A stretch of 64,000 bases of DNA from Candidatus Bacteroides pullicola (GCA_019115825.1 DXCV01000065.1:1-64000); one strand, 5' to 3'. Positions 27,592 to 36,168 are shown, counted from the stretch's first letter. The notes: generated by a model from the sequence alone, not told the origin. A program made the numbers and translations.

Positions 27592-28038
27592 ATGAAAGGT
27601 ATTATCAGAATCTTATTTTTAGTTGTCGCTTTGACAACCTTCTGCGGCACGATTTCAGCGCAAACAGGCAAGCAACGCCAACGCCTCACCCGCGAACAGT
27701 TAGCCGAAGTGCAGGCCAAGCACATCGCCAAGGAAATGGCGATGGACGATGAGACAAGCCAACGCTTTATCGACACCTTCTGCCAGTTTCAACGGGACAT
27801 TTGGGCACTCGGTCCGCGTCCGAAGCAACCGCACGACCAAATGACCGATGAAGAAACGGGACAGGCGCTGAAAGCCCGTCTCGACCACAGCCAGAAGATA
27901 CTGGACTTGCGGCAGAAATATTATGGCATTTACAGCGAATTCCTGACGCAGAAGCAAATCCGGCGTGTCTATGAACTGGAGCGGCAGATGATGGGCCGCC
28001 TGTCCAAGCATGGCAAGAGCAAACGACCCAAGCGATAA
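27592..28038 (+). CDS. Secreted Spy/CpxP-like protein
   Basis: A 148-residue secreted, helical, basic protein. Signal peptide ends TISAQ. The mature part holds LTREQLAEVQAKHIAKEMAMDDETSQRFIDTFCQFQRDI and FLTQKQIRRVYELERQMM, resembling LTxxQ-type periplasmic proteins (Spy/CpxP), which bind unfolded proteins or metals and often belong to envelope-stress regulons. It ends in a Lys/Arg-rich tail. Last gene of the sigma operon, 12 bases after the putative anti-sigma gene. Confidence 0.7.
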   Translation: MKGIIRILFLVVALTTFCGTISAQTGKQRQRLTREQLAEVQAKHIAKEMAMDDETSQRFIDTFCQFQRDIWALGPRPKQPHDQMTDEETGQALKARLDHSQKILDLRQKYYGIYSEFLTQKQIRRVYELERQMMGRLSKHGKSKRPKR

Positions 28039-28079
28039 AGAGGCAAAACCAATATACAGGATACTCCTGCAGGAGGGAA

Positions 28080-28166
28080 GGAATCAATGGCATTGATTGT
28101 AGGAATCAGTGGCACTGATTGTAGGAAAAGGTGGCACTGATTATAGGAAAAGGTGGCACCTTTTCT
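28080..28166. repeat. Intergenic array with 22-bp period, family A (copy 1)
   Basis: Four units centred on GGC at 28089, 28111, 28133 and 28155, exactly 22 bp apart. The arms around GGC are AATCAAT/ATTGATT, AATCAGT/ACTGATT, AAAAGGT/ACTGATT and AAAAGGT/ACCTTTT, so three of four units are perfect palindromes although the arm sequence changes. A related array is at 48650. It lies between the Spy-like gene and the fimbrillin-like lipoprotein. Confidence 0.8.
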
Positions 28167-28257
28167 ATATCAAGATGAAGCCACCCCATTACTTTGTCCG
28201 CTACCAAATGCCATAAACAAACTTTCAACATCTACTCAACTTAATAAGGATAGAAAA

Positions 28258-29331
28258 ATGAAAAATAAGATAATCGTATGTTTTATGTCGTTGCTCGGCT
28301 TTGCGTCCTGTTCGGACAGCAATGAGGAATTGAGCGATACCACATTTTCTGATGACCAAACATCCAGTTCAGGTGATTGGGTTGCAGTCCTTATAGACGG
28401 GCTTTACACAAAATGGAGCGCAGGCGATACCATCCTATTGCTGCAAAATGGACAGACGGCTTTCGCCGAAGCGCAGCAATCCGGCAATATATCAAGTTTT
28501 TTAAGCGACATAGAAAGCTCTTTCGTTGAAGGCAATACGCTGTATGGCATCCATCCGGCAGACCATATGGTGTCCTTCGACAATGAAAGCGTTACCGTGT
28601 CTGTTCCTTCCGTTCAGACGGCTGGCAATGACGGATATGACGGGTTGGCGGCTGTGTCAGTAGCCCGCGCCGTTTCCGACTCGCTGTGCTTTCAATCGGT
28701 TTGCGGCGGTATAAGACTGAATTTTCAAATGCCGGGCGTGACAAAGGTGGAGTTGGAAAGTGTCGATGGCTATGCCTTGTCCGGCAAAGCCAAACTTGAA
28801 TGGGACGAACAGGGTTTTCCGGTTGTTACAGAAACGAGCGACACCAGCTATATCCTTACGTTCAATGCCCCTGACGAATCAGGTTTCCTGCCAAGTAAGG
28901 ATTATTTCATCTCCACCTTGCCATGCGACCTTTACGGGGGTTACAGACTGTCCATCTACAAAGACGGACTGGTAGCCGATTATTTCGGTGTGCATCAGAC
29001 GGTGGAGCGTGCCTTTTACATTGCTCCGAATGACTTGGTGGAAAGTGAGTTGGTATTTGATGACCCTGACGCTCCGCTTGTAGAAGAGGAACGCCCGGAA
29101 CTGGATGCCACTACCACAGCTCTTCTGCGCCAATACCAACAGAATCCCACCGAAGAGAACAAGCAGGCGTTGATGGAACAGATGGGTCTCCGCTATGACA
29201 AGGTTGTCGCACGGAAGAAATCCAAGCTACGCGAATTGGAAAGGGAAGCGTTGACACCCGACCTTGTGGAAGAAATGCAGGAGATTGTGGACGAAATGGT
29301 GGAGAACCGTGACATTCGGTTGGAGCAATAA
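28258..29331 (+). CDS. Fimbrillin-like lipoprotein, cut by an in-frame stop before its FGE-like domain
   Basis: A 357-residue product starting at ATG 28258, with lipoprotein signal GFASCSDS (Cys about residue 19). Residues about 35-260 resemble the fimbrillin/Mfa-type beta fold (KWSAGDTILLLQNGQTAF, LYGIHPADHMVSF, YFISTLPCDLYGGYRLSIY). Residues about 270-355 are charged and helical (YDKVVARKKSKLRELEREA). The TAA at 29329-29331 falls where the next gene's copy has a Gln codon (CAG), and the same frame continues after it into an FGE-sulfatase-like domain. The upstream frame to 28153 is not coding. This is either a recent nonsense mutation or a shortened protein that still functions. Confidence 0.7.
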   Translation: MKNKIIVCFMSLLGFASCSDSNEELSDTTFSDDQTSSSGDWVAVLIDGLYTKWSAGDTILLLQNGQTAFAEAQQSGNISSFLSDIESSFVEGNTLYGIHPADHMVSFDNESVTVSVPSVQTAGNDGYDGLAAVSVARAVSDSLCFQSVCGGIRLNFQMPGVTKVELESVDGYALSGKAKLEWDEQGFPVVTETSDTSYILTFNAPDESGFLPSKDYFISTLPCDLYGGYRLSIYKDGLVADYFGVHQTVERAFYIAPNDLVESELVFDDPDAPLVEEERPELDATTTALLRQYQQNPTEENKQALMEQMGLRYDKVVARKKSKLRELEREALTPDLVEEMQEIVDEMVENRDIRLEQ

Positions 29332-29898
29332 TTCCTAAGACTGATAGACCCTCGGACTGATGATAATCCTAATGACGCTTGGCTGGTGTTGCACGGTGCG
29401 CCTGAACAGGATGCCTACATCGGTTATGCACCTGTGACAAATGCCGAATACGCTACCTTCGACCCCAATTTCAATTATGAAGCTGGAACGGAGAACTATC
29501 CGGCGGTAAACGTCACGATTGCCCAAGCCACGGCTTACTGCGACTGGCTTGCATCGCAGGATGGCGCTCACGCCTATCGCCTCCCGACCGATGAAGAGTG
29601 GATTCTTGCCGCAGGACACATGCCCAAGGATGTCTCTATGAACTCCGGCTATGTGGAATCCGGATTGACGGCGGTGAATGCTTATAGTCAGACAACCGGA
29701 GCGTGCGGTGGCATTGACTTTTGGGGCAATTGCTGGGAATGGACTTCATCAACGGATGCGAACGGCTTGTATATCATCAAAGGCGGCAGTTGGGACTCCG
29801 ACCGTGACGATTGCCGCAGCGAGAAATCAGATGTCGTGAGGGACGGTGCGCAAGGCTATGCCAATGTCGGTTTCCGAGTGGTAAGGACAATCCTCTAA
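29332..29898 (+). pseudogene. Severed FGE-sulfatase-like domain of the preceding gene
   Basis: Directly after the TAA the same frame continues with FLRLIDPRTDDNPNDAWLVLHGAPEQ and a full FGE-sulfatase/SUMF1-like domain: AYIGYAPVTNAEYATF, YRLPTDEEWILAAG, FWGNCWEWTSS, YIIKGGSWDS, CRSEK and NVGFRVVR. It matches the second gene closely. Without readthrough it has no signal peptide; a GTG at 29386 could start a 170-residue cytoplasmic fragment, but no ribosome site supports this. The FGE family includes formylglycine-generating enzymes but also many non-catalytic lectin-like proteins. No C-x-C active pair is evident here, so an enzymatic role is doubtful. Confidence 0.7.
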
Positions 29899-29927
29899 TT
29901 TCTAACACTTAATATCACATTTCAAGT

Positions 29928-31279
29928 ATGAAAAAGTTATTTTTAGCAATGGCCATAGCCATTGTGACGGCCACTGCTGTGTCCGCTCAAAAGAAAGAGA
30001 ATATGATGTGGTTTCGTCTGTACAGGCGGATAAAAACAATGGATATGAAGGCAATTCCGCTATCCGTTGCGGTATCAAATTCAATATCCAACTTTCAGGA
30101 GTGACAAAAATCGAACTGGAAAGCGTTGACGGCAATCCGCTGGCAGGCAAGGCGCATATCAAGGAGAACGATCAAGAAAATGCAACAGTGGAAGTGGCAG
30201 AGGGCGCAAGCTCCATTATCACATTCGAGGCTTCCGACAAATCCGGCTTCATGCCCGGAAAGGATTATTATATCTCGACCTTGCCTTGCGACCTTTACGG
30301 CGGATACAGACTTTCTTTTTGCAAAGATGGCCTTGTGGCTGATTACTTTGGCGTACATCAGACAGTGGATTTTGGAACATTTATAACTCCCGGCGATTTG
30401 GTGGAAAGTGAGTTGGTATTTGACGAACCAGATGCCCCGCTTGTTGAAAAAGAGAAACCGAAGATGGATGCCATGACGCACAAGCTCTTCATCAAATACC
30501 GAAGGAATCCTACCGAAGCCAACAAACAGGCATTGCTGGAGCGTATGGGCATCCGCTATGACAAAGTGGTGGCAAGGAAGAAAAACAAGCTTCGCGAACT
30601 GGAACGTGAGGCAAGGACTTATGCCATTGTGGAACACATGCAGGGTATCGTGAATGAGATGGTGGAAAACCGTGACATACGGATACAACAGCAGTTTGTC
30701 CGCTTCATCGACCCACGCAGGGATGAGAATCCGGATGATGCCTGGATGGTGTTGCGTGGAGCATCGGCTCAAAATGCTTACATCGGCTATGCTCCTGTCA
30801 CCAATGCCGAATATGCCGAATTCAATGCTGAGTTTGTGTATGACAAGGGGAAAGATGATTATCCCGTTGTAGGTGTCTCAATCGAGGATGCCGAAGCCTA
30901 TTGCAACTGGCTAACCGCTAAAGACTCCAAACATACTTACCGTCTGCCGAGCGAAGAGGAGTGGATTCTCGCAGCCGGACATATGCCAAAGGATGTTGCA
31001 ATGAACTCCGGTCATATAGAACGTGGACTGACTGCCGTGGATGCTTACGTGCAAAGCAAAGGTGCTTGTGGCGGCATTGACTTTTGGGGAAATTGTTGGG
31101 AATGGACTTCATCCACAGACAAGGACGGTCTGTATATCATCAAGGGCGGCAGTTGGGATTCCAAACGTGACGATTGCCGCAGCGAAAAATCAGATGACGT
31201 GAGGAACGGTACTCAATGTTATGCCAATGTCGGCTTTAGGGTAGTAAGAGTGAATTCTGCGCATACAAACTATGATTAA
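29928..31279 (+). pseudogene. Second fimbrillin-like/FGE-like gene, frameshifted and deleted at its 5' end
   Basis: An ATG at 29928 opens a good signal peptide (MKKLFLAMAIAIVTATAVSAQ), but that frame stops at 30102-30104. The body, open from upstream of 30008 to 31279, is in another frame and resembles the preceding gene from VSSVQADKNNGYEG onward, including the charged helical segment and a complete FGE-like domain ending NVGFRVVR. Relative to the first copy the fimbrillin-like half lacks about 130 N-terminal residues and has an internal gap after NNGYEG. This looks like an unrelated signal peptide joined to a truncated copy and then frameshifted. A GTG at 30008 could give a 423-residue protein without export signal. 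Confidence 0.65.
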
Positions 31280-31399
31280 ACTGCATTTAATTCCCTTTAA
31301 TAAGTAGTTAAAGATGTCCGTGCGGGAACAAAACGGGAACAATGGGTGCAAAATAAAAACGGCCAAGTATTGATGTTCAATTACTTAGCCGATTTACTC
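31280..31399. other. Chromosomal flank between decayed FGE genes and island end
   Basis: No gene. The stretch holds the former terminator of the tRNA-Leu gene on the minus strand (31360-31391); nothing else is recognised. Confidence 0.5.
31360..31391 (-). terminator. Former tRNA-Leu terminator, displaced by island integration
   Basis: On the minus strand the 14-bp att repeat is followed after nine bases by a hairpin with arms CGGCTAAGTA and TACTTGGCCG (one G-U pair) and then a T-rich run. This is what one expects downstream of the tRNA 3' end before integration separated them. Confidence 0.6.
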
Positions 31400-31413
31400 G
31401 TACCCAGACCCGG
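31400..31413. repeat. Island end, att direct repeat (left)
   Basis: GTACCCAGACCCGG is identical to 38494-38507, the 3' end of the tRNA-Leu gene. This copy is a tRNA fragment only; the intact tRNA lies at the other end. Confidence 0.8.
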
Positions 31414-31527
31414 TACAGCCCATAGAAACCATAGGAAAACAAAAGAATTTATCTTACTTATTATCAATTACTTGCATGTTTCTTATTTTCTCCGTTTTTG
31501 CCATATTTTGCCCATTTTCTGTTATTC

Positions 31528-31545
31528 AGTACACTTTTAGTACGC
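31528..31545. repeat. Sub-terminal direct repeat, left (possible integrase arm site)
   Basis: AGTACACTTTTAGTACGC here and AGTACGCTTTTAGTACGC at 38426-38443 differ at one base and have the same orientation, each just inside an island end. Confidence 0.6.
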
Positions 31546-31576
31546 TTTGAAATTCCGATTTCTTTTGTACCTTTGC
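31546..31576 (+). promoter_or_regulatory. Integrase promoter
   Basis: TTTG (31546-31549), an 18-base spacer and TACCTTTGC (31568-31576) form a Bacteroides promoter 83 bases before the integrase ATG. It adjoins the sub-terminal repeat at 31528-31545, so integrase binding there could repress its own gene. Confidence 0.6.
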
Positions 31577-31658
31577 AACATCGGAAAACAAAAGAAAATC
31601 AGTTATTTAGTGTAATCTCCCGGTTACGGTACCTGAATCGGGATAAAACCTCTAAACA

Positions 31659-32885
31659 ATGGCAAAGTTAGAAAATAAAACGAAAGAAAACCCCAAGTTG
31701 GAGCAAAATAAGCTTTCGGATGGCAGAATCAGCCTGTATCTGGAGTATTATTTGGGCAGGGAGGAAAAGCCTGTGCTGGACGAAAACGGTAATCAGGTGT
31801 ACTACGATAGCGGAAAGATGCAAGGGAAACCCAAGTTTTCCGTCAAGCATCACAGGCGAAAAGAGAACCTCAGCCTGTATCTGATAGACAAGCCACGTAC
31901 TCCTGCGGAACGCCAGCAGAACAAGGAGACATTGGAGCTTGCCGTAAGGATACGTGCGGAGCGTGAACAGGAGTTCAAGGAAAGTATGTTGGGGTATCGC
32001 CTGAAAAAAGACCGGAACGTGAATTTCTTGGATTATTTTCAAGCCTATATCAATGACTACACCAAGAAGGACATTCGGATGGTGCAAATCGCCCTAAGCC
32101 GATTCAAGGATTTTTTGCGTGAGCATTATCCGATGTATGAGTTCAGCATCAAGCCCGAACTTATCACAAAGGACATAATGGAGCAGTTTGTGACTTATTT
32201 GCAATCGCGAAGTGTGGGCGAAGGAGCCAAAAGCATCTTCCAGCGTTTCAAGAAGGTAATCCATTACGCGATTGACCATGACGTGATGTTGAAAGACCCG
32301 TGCAAGGGTGTTACCTGCAAGGTGGACAGCCAGATATTGCGCAAAGACGTGCTTTCGCCGGAGGAAATACAACGGTTGATAGCGTGCCATTATGAGAACG
32401 AGAACCCCAACGTAAGACGCGCGTTCATCTTCTGCCTGTATTGCGGCTTGCGCTTTTGTGACGTGAAAGACCTTACTTACCGGAATATCGACTATTCCAA
32501 CAAGAAGTTGAAGTTCGAGCAGACTAAAACCAAAGGACATTCAGCTAACAGCGGGGTGGTCATTCCGCTCAATGACGGGATTCTTTCGCTTGTGGGGACA
32601 CCGCCGGATGGCAACAAGGACGCTCTCATTTTCAACTTGCCTTCTTATGAAAGCTGCTGCAAATCGGTCAAGCGTTGGGTGAAAAGAGCCGGGATAGACA
32701 AGCACATCAGCTGGCATTGCGCCCGCCACTCGTTTGCCGTGAACATCCTCAACAATGGGGCGAATATCAAGACGGTTGCCAGCCTTTTAGGGCATAGCGG
32801 ACTGAAACATACGGAGAAATACACCCGTGCGGTGGACAAATTGAAGGAGGAAGCGATAAACAGCCTGCCGGAATTAAAGTTTTAA
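31659..32885 (+). CDS. Tyrosine-type site-specific integrase
   Basis: A 408-residue phage/ICE-type tyrosine recombinase. It has an N-terminal arm-binding-like region (about 15-95), a SAM-like core-binding domain (about 110-215) and a catalytic domain with R265 (YCGLRFCDV), a Lys in the TKTKGH beta hairpin, HISWHCARHSFAV, LGHSGLKHTEKYTR and the tyrosine nucleophile in that last motif. The set is complete, so it should be active. It faces inward from the left att repeat and should insert and excise this island at tRNA-Leu. Confidence 0.93.
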   Translation: MAKLENKTKENPKLEQNKLSDGRISLYLEYYLGREEKPVLDENGNQVYYDSGKMQGKPKFSVKHHRRKENLSLYLIDKPRTPAERQQNKETLELAVRIRAEREQEFKESMLGYRLKKDRNVNFLDYFQAYINDYTKKDIRMVQIALSRFKDFLREHYPMYEFSIKPELITKDIMEQFVTYLQSRSVGEGAKSIFQRFKKVIHYAIDHDVMLKDPCKGVTCKVDSQILRKDVLSPEEIQRLIACHYENENPNVRRAFIFCLYCGLRFCDVKDLTYRNIDYSNKKLKFEQTKTKGHSANSGVVIPLNDGILSLVGTPPDGNKDALIFNLPSYESCCKSVKRWVKRAGIDKHISWHCARHSFAVNILNNGANIKTVASLLGHSGLKHTEKYTRAVDKLKEEAINSLPELKF

Positions 32886-32910
32886 CCACAAAAGACTTAC
32901 CTTTGCAATC

Positions 32911-34020
32911 ATGAACTTTGAAGCATTAGTAAAACATATCAGCACGATACAAAGCACGTTGCAGGCGCAAGCCGCACACGCTGTAAACCTTGCCCTGACC
33001 GCCCGCAACTGGCTCATGGGCTGCTATATCGTAGAGTTTGAACAGAACGGGGAAGACCGTGCCGCATACGGCGAACAACTGTTGAAGAAACTGGAACAGC
33101 GGTTGAACGTCAAGGGGCTGAACGAGCGCAGGTTTCGTGAGTTCCGGCGATTGTACCTTGTCTATCCGCAACTGAAAGAGCCTGTTGCACAATACATTGT
33201 TTCGCAAAGCCAAATTCGGCACACGCTGAGTGCCGAATTCATTGAACCAATTCGGCGGATGCCGTCCGCCGAATTGGATGATGCAAAAAGATGGATGATT
33301 CCGGCTGACAGGCTCTTTAACAGGCTCACATATTCTAATCTGATGCTTATATCCACGATTGACAACCCGGTAAAAAGAGCCTTTTATGAAATGGAAACCA
33401 TTCGTGGATGCTGGTCGTATAAGGAATTGGAACGGCAAATCAATTCCCTTTATTACGAGCGCAGCGGATTGTCAAGGAACAAGGAAGCCCTATCCGCCTT
33501 GGTGCAACAGCAAGCCGCGCCGTTGCAGCCCAAAGACGTTATCAACACGCCTGTCACATTGGAGTTCTTGGGATTGAACGACCGTGCCTTGGTCACCGAA
33601 AGCGACCTGGAACAATCCATTCTTGACAACCTGCAACGTTTCCTCTTGGAAATGGGACACGGCTTCTGCTTCGAAGCCCGCCAAAAGCGAATCCTGATAG
33701 ACGGGGATTATTTCTTTGCCGACCTCGTGTTCTACCACCGCATCTTGAAATGCCACGTCATTGTGGAACTGAAAATAGACAAATTCCGCCACGAGTATGC
33801 CTCGCAACTAAACCTGTACCTCAACTACTTCAAGGCGGAAGTGATGCAGCCCGACGACAATCCGCCCGTCGGCATCCTGCTCTGCACCGAGAAAGGCGAT
33901 ACGATGGTGAAGTACGCCACCGCAGGATTAGATCCGAATATTTTTGTGCAGAAATATATGGTTCAACTACCCAGCGAGGAAGAAATTAAGAGATTTATTT
34001 CAAAAGGGACACAGGAATAA
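32911..34020 (+). CDS. DUF1016/YhcG-type PD-(D/E)xK nuclease
   Basis: A 369-residue protein of the YhcG (DUF1016) family. The N-terminal helical DUF1016_N domain spans about 1-180 (NWLMGCYIVEFEQNGEDRAAYGEQLLKKLEQRL), and the C-terminal nuclease domain about 220-365, with D271 (FADLVFYHR) and E286-x-K288 (VIVELKI) as the PD-(D/E)xK core. Such proteins occur near restriction-modification genes and on mobile elements; their exact role is not settled. The gene starts 26 bases after the integrase stop. Oddity: two strong hairpins lie inside the coding sequence in the interdomain region (33213-33277). Confidence 0.88.
   Translation: MNFEALVKHISTIQSTLQAQAAHAVNLALTARNWLMGCYIVEFEQNGEDRAAYGEQLLKKLEQRLNVKGLNERRFREFRRLYLVYPQLKEPVAQYIVSQSQIRHTLSAEFIEPIRRMPSAELDDAKRWMIPADRLFNRLTYSNLMLISTIDNPVKRAFYEMETIRGCWSYKELERQINSLYYERSGLSRNKEALSALVQQQAAPLQPKDVINTPVTLEFLGLNDRALVTESDLEQSILDNLQRFLLEMGHGFCFEARQKRILIDGDYFFADLVFYHRILKCHVIVELKIDKFRHEYASQLNLYLNYFKAEVMQPDDNPPVGILLCTEKGDTMVKYATAGLDPNIFVQKYMVQLPSEEEIKRFISKGTQE
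33213..33277. repeat. Paired hairpins inside the DUF1016 gene
   Basis: Hairpin 1 has 10-bp perfect arms AATTCGGCAC/GTGCCGAATT (33213-33222, 33230-33239). Hairpin 2 has 13-bp perfect arms CCAATTCGGCGGA/TCCGCCGAATTGG (33247-33259, 33265-33277). Both share AATTCGGC. They encode RHTLSAEFIEPIRRMPSAELDD without breaking the frame. Confidence 0.75.
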
Positions 34021-34066
34021 CATAGAAACATTGCAAGAAGTCTTACTCATATAAAATAATAGAGCT

Positions 34067-35956
34067 ATGTACACCATTGTATTTATAATAATAACCATTT
34101 TTTTATTAGCCGGAGCATATGAATTATGTAAAACACTGTGCTACAACTATAGAGAGAATCAAAAAAATCATAAGCGTCAAAAAGAAATATTACAAAAGAT
34201 TTCAAATGGAATATACGAACATAAAGTAAAGATTTGGGATGACGTATATATGGTTAACACAGGTGGGTATGATGACAGACCCGAATATTACACAGGAAAA
34301 ACTGGATTTGTCAATAGCAATGACAAATATTTGATACCATTGAAATATGAAACTGCTGTTAAGGTTGCTAATGCGAACTATTGTTTAGTTAAATTCAATC
34401 AACTATATGGAGTTGTAGATTATACAGGAAAAGAAGTAATACCTTGTAATTGTGTCGAAATAGAATCTGATAATAGAGATTATTCAATAGCAGTACAGAT
34501 TGACTCTAATGGAAAATACAAATGTGCACTATTGAATTCAAATGGTCACTTATATACTGATTTCATTTATGATGCCATAGACGACAAGGGCGAAAATTTC
34601 ACTTCGATGATATCAACAGATGATCGTCTATGGTTCTATTTTGGCGAAATGTTAATAGCAAAAAAAGGAACAAATGTTGGTGTTCTAAATTTAGATGGAA
34701 CAATTCACATACCTTTTAATTATTCAAAAATGTACATATTGGCATACCAACATGTATTAGCAATGACCCACAAATTGGATGGAACGCAGCGATATACATT
34801 ATTTGATGACAATGGTAAACCTTTGATTGATTCTGATCAAAATATAATCCGCATTAATAACACCATGGTTAAAATAAGACAGAATGATGGATTATTTACC
34901 CTACATGACTATAAAGGATGTATGATTTGTAGTACTCACTATAATGATTATATCACGTATGATGAATCAAAATGCATAATAGAAGTTTGGAAAGGTAATA
35001 AATGCGGACTTTACAAAACATTCATAAGTAAAAATCATTATAATATGGATGATTATGAAGAACGGCTCTACCACAATGATTGCGAATGGATCGAAATTAT
35101 TCCTCCTAAATATGACAGTATAGAAAAAAATAAAGGTCATGATGAAATCTGTGCTGTAAGAAAAGAGAATAAATTTGGTATTTTTGATTATTGCGGTAAT
35201 CTAATTGTCGATTTCGATTTTGAAAGATGTGAATCTGCGTACGAAATAGGTGATAAATTGAGACGTGATTACCATAGGAATTTATATAAATATACTCAAA
35301 AGATACCCATAAAAGGAAACGAGAGTAATTTAAGTACAAAATCCAAGAATACTTCTTTTTATATACTTTTCATAGATACTGAAACAACGGGAATACCTAT
35401 TGACAACAATGCACCAATTTCAGATAATAATAATTGGCCTCATATGGTCCAAATTTGTTGGCTATTAAAAGATGTGTACAATAATACAATAAGTAAAAAG
35501 GTATATATAATAAAACCTGAAAATTATGTAATACCAAAACGAATGACAGACATTCATGGTATTTCACATGAATATGCTACAAATAATGGGTGCTCCTTAC
35601 AAGAGGTATTGGATGATTTTATTGTTACTTTTCGAAAAGCGAAATTTGTTGTAGGGCATAATGTAGACTTTGATATTAAAATAATAGCAGCAGAACTTCA
35701 TAGAAAGAATTTTCAATATAGTGATTTGTTAAATTGTCAAAAGATATGTACTATGAAGTCAAGCGTTGAATATTGTAAAATTTCTAATGAAAAGAATCCT
35801 GCTAAAGGCTATAAATGGCCCAAATTGCAAGAACTACACTATAGACTTTTCAACTATAACTATGCAGTAGAACATAATGCAGAAAATGATGTAGAGGCTA
35901 CTGCTAAGTGTTTTTTTGAATTAGTTAGGCTTAAGGTTATTTCGATTCATATTTGA
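34067..35956 (+). CDS. Membrane-anchored WG-repeat protein fused to a DEDDh 3'-5' exonuclease
   Basis: A 629-residue protein, far more AT-rich than its surroundings. Residues about 3-20 form a membrane helix (IVFIIITIFLLAGAYELC). Residues about 60-420 contain degenerate WG/KWG-type beta repeats (TGKTGFVNSNDKYLIPLKYE, QLYGVVDYTGKEVIPCN, TNVGVLNLDGTIHIPF, NKFGIFDYCGNLIVDF). Residues about 430-625 are a DnaQ-like exonuclease with D437 and E439 (FIDTETTG), D534/D536 (HNVDFDIK), H603 and D608 (HNAENDV), a full DEDDh set. I know no characterised protein with this order. A repeat sensor tethered to the membrane and a nucleic-acid-degrading domain suggest defence, which is inference. Confidence 0.8.
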   Translation: MYTIVFIIITIFLLAGAYELCKTLCYNYRENQKNHKRQKEILQKISNGIYEHKVKIWDDVYMVNTGGYDDRPEYYTGKTGFVNSNDKYLIPLKYETAVKVANANYCLVKFNQLYGVVDYTGKEVIPCNCVEIESDNRDYSIAVQIDSNGKYKCALLNSNGHLYTDFIYDAIDDKGENFTSMISTDDRLWFYFGEMLIAKKGTNVGVLNLDGTIHIPFNYSKMYILAYQHVLAMTHKLDGTQRYTLFDDNGKPLIDSDQNIIRINNTMVKIRQNDGLFTLHDYKGCMICSTHYNDYITYDESKCIIEVWKGNKCGLYKTFISKNHYNMDDYEERLYHNDCEWIEIIPPKYDSIEKNKGHDEICAVRKENKFGIFDYCGNLIVDFDFERCESAYEIGDKLRRDYHRNLYKYTQKIPIKGNESNLSTKSKNTSFYILFIDTETTGIPIDNNAPISDNNNWPHMVQICWLLKDVYNNTISKKVYIIKPENYVIPKRMTDIHGISHEYATNNGCSLQEVLDDFIVTFRKAKFVVGHNVDFDIKIIAAELHRKNFQYSDLLNCQKICTMKSSVEYCKISNEKNPAKGYKWPKLQELHYRLFNYNYAVEHNAENDVEATAKCFFELVRLKVISIHI

Positions 35957-36001
35957 AAGACTGAATTCAGATATATAAAAAGTAACAGATAAGCCGGAGT
36001 C

Positions 36002-36168
36002 TCATTTAACCCAAATCGGTCATTAGAAAAACTCGCTTTCTTTTTGCATGAAATATGGGTCTTTTACGACAAGAGTTAAGCAATATGCCGTAATTTTAAG
36101 TTATAAAAAGAAGTTCCTATTGCATTTTGCTTGTAAAAATCTCTAATGACCGATTGGGGTTTAAATGA
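36002..36168. mobile_element. MITE-like element with imperfect terminal inverted repeats
   Basis: Ends carry inverted repeats of about 27 bases: TCATTTAACCC followed by AAATCGGTCATTAGA on the left; the complement of the right end reads TCATTTAAACCCC then AATCGGTCATTAGA. The 167-bp element has no ORF. This looks like a non-autonomous element or solo remnant of a transposon, inserted in the gap between two island genes. No transposase with these ends is in the window. Confidence 0.6.

Noticed and set aside
28153-28257. Upstream extension of the fimbrillin-like lipoprotein gene
   Set aside because: The lipoprotein signal begins at ATG 28258; the extension runs into the repeat array.
29969-30020. 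Programmed -1 frameshift joining the signal peptide to the FGE-like body
   Set aside because: The purine-rich stretch lacks a proper slippery heptamer in the zero frame, and the copy also carries deletions, so decay is simpler.
29700-31279. Variable region of a diversity-generating retroelement
   Set aside because: The GGSW...CR...NVGFRVVR ends resemble retroelement targets, but this is also the ordinary FGE-sulfatase ending. No reverse transcriptase or template repeat is seen, and differences between the copies are not confined to adenine positions. A genome search for a reverse transcriptase and template repeat would settle it.
31346-31540. Open frame across the left island end
   Set aside because: It spans the att repeat and the tRNA terminator and has no recognisable protein features.
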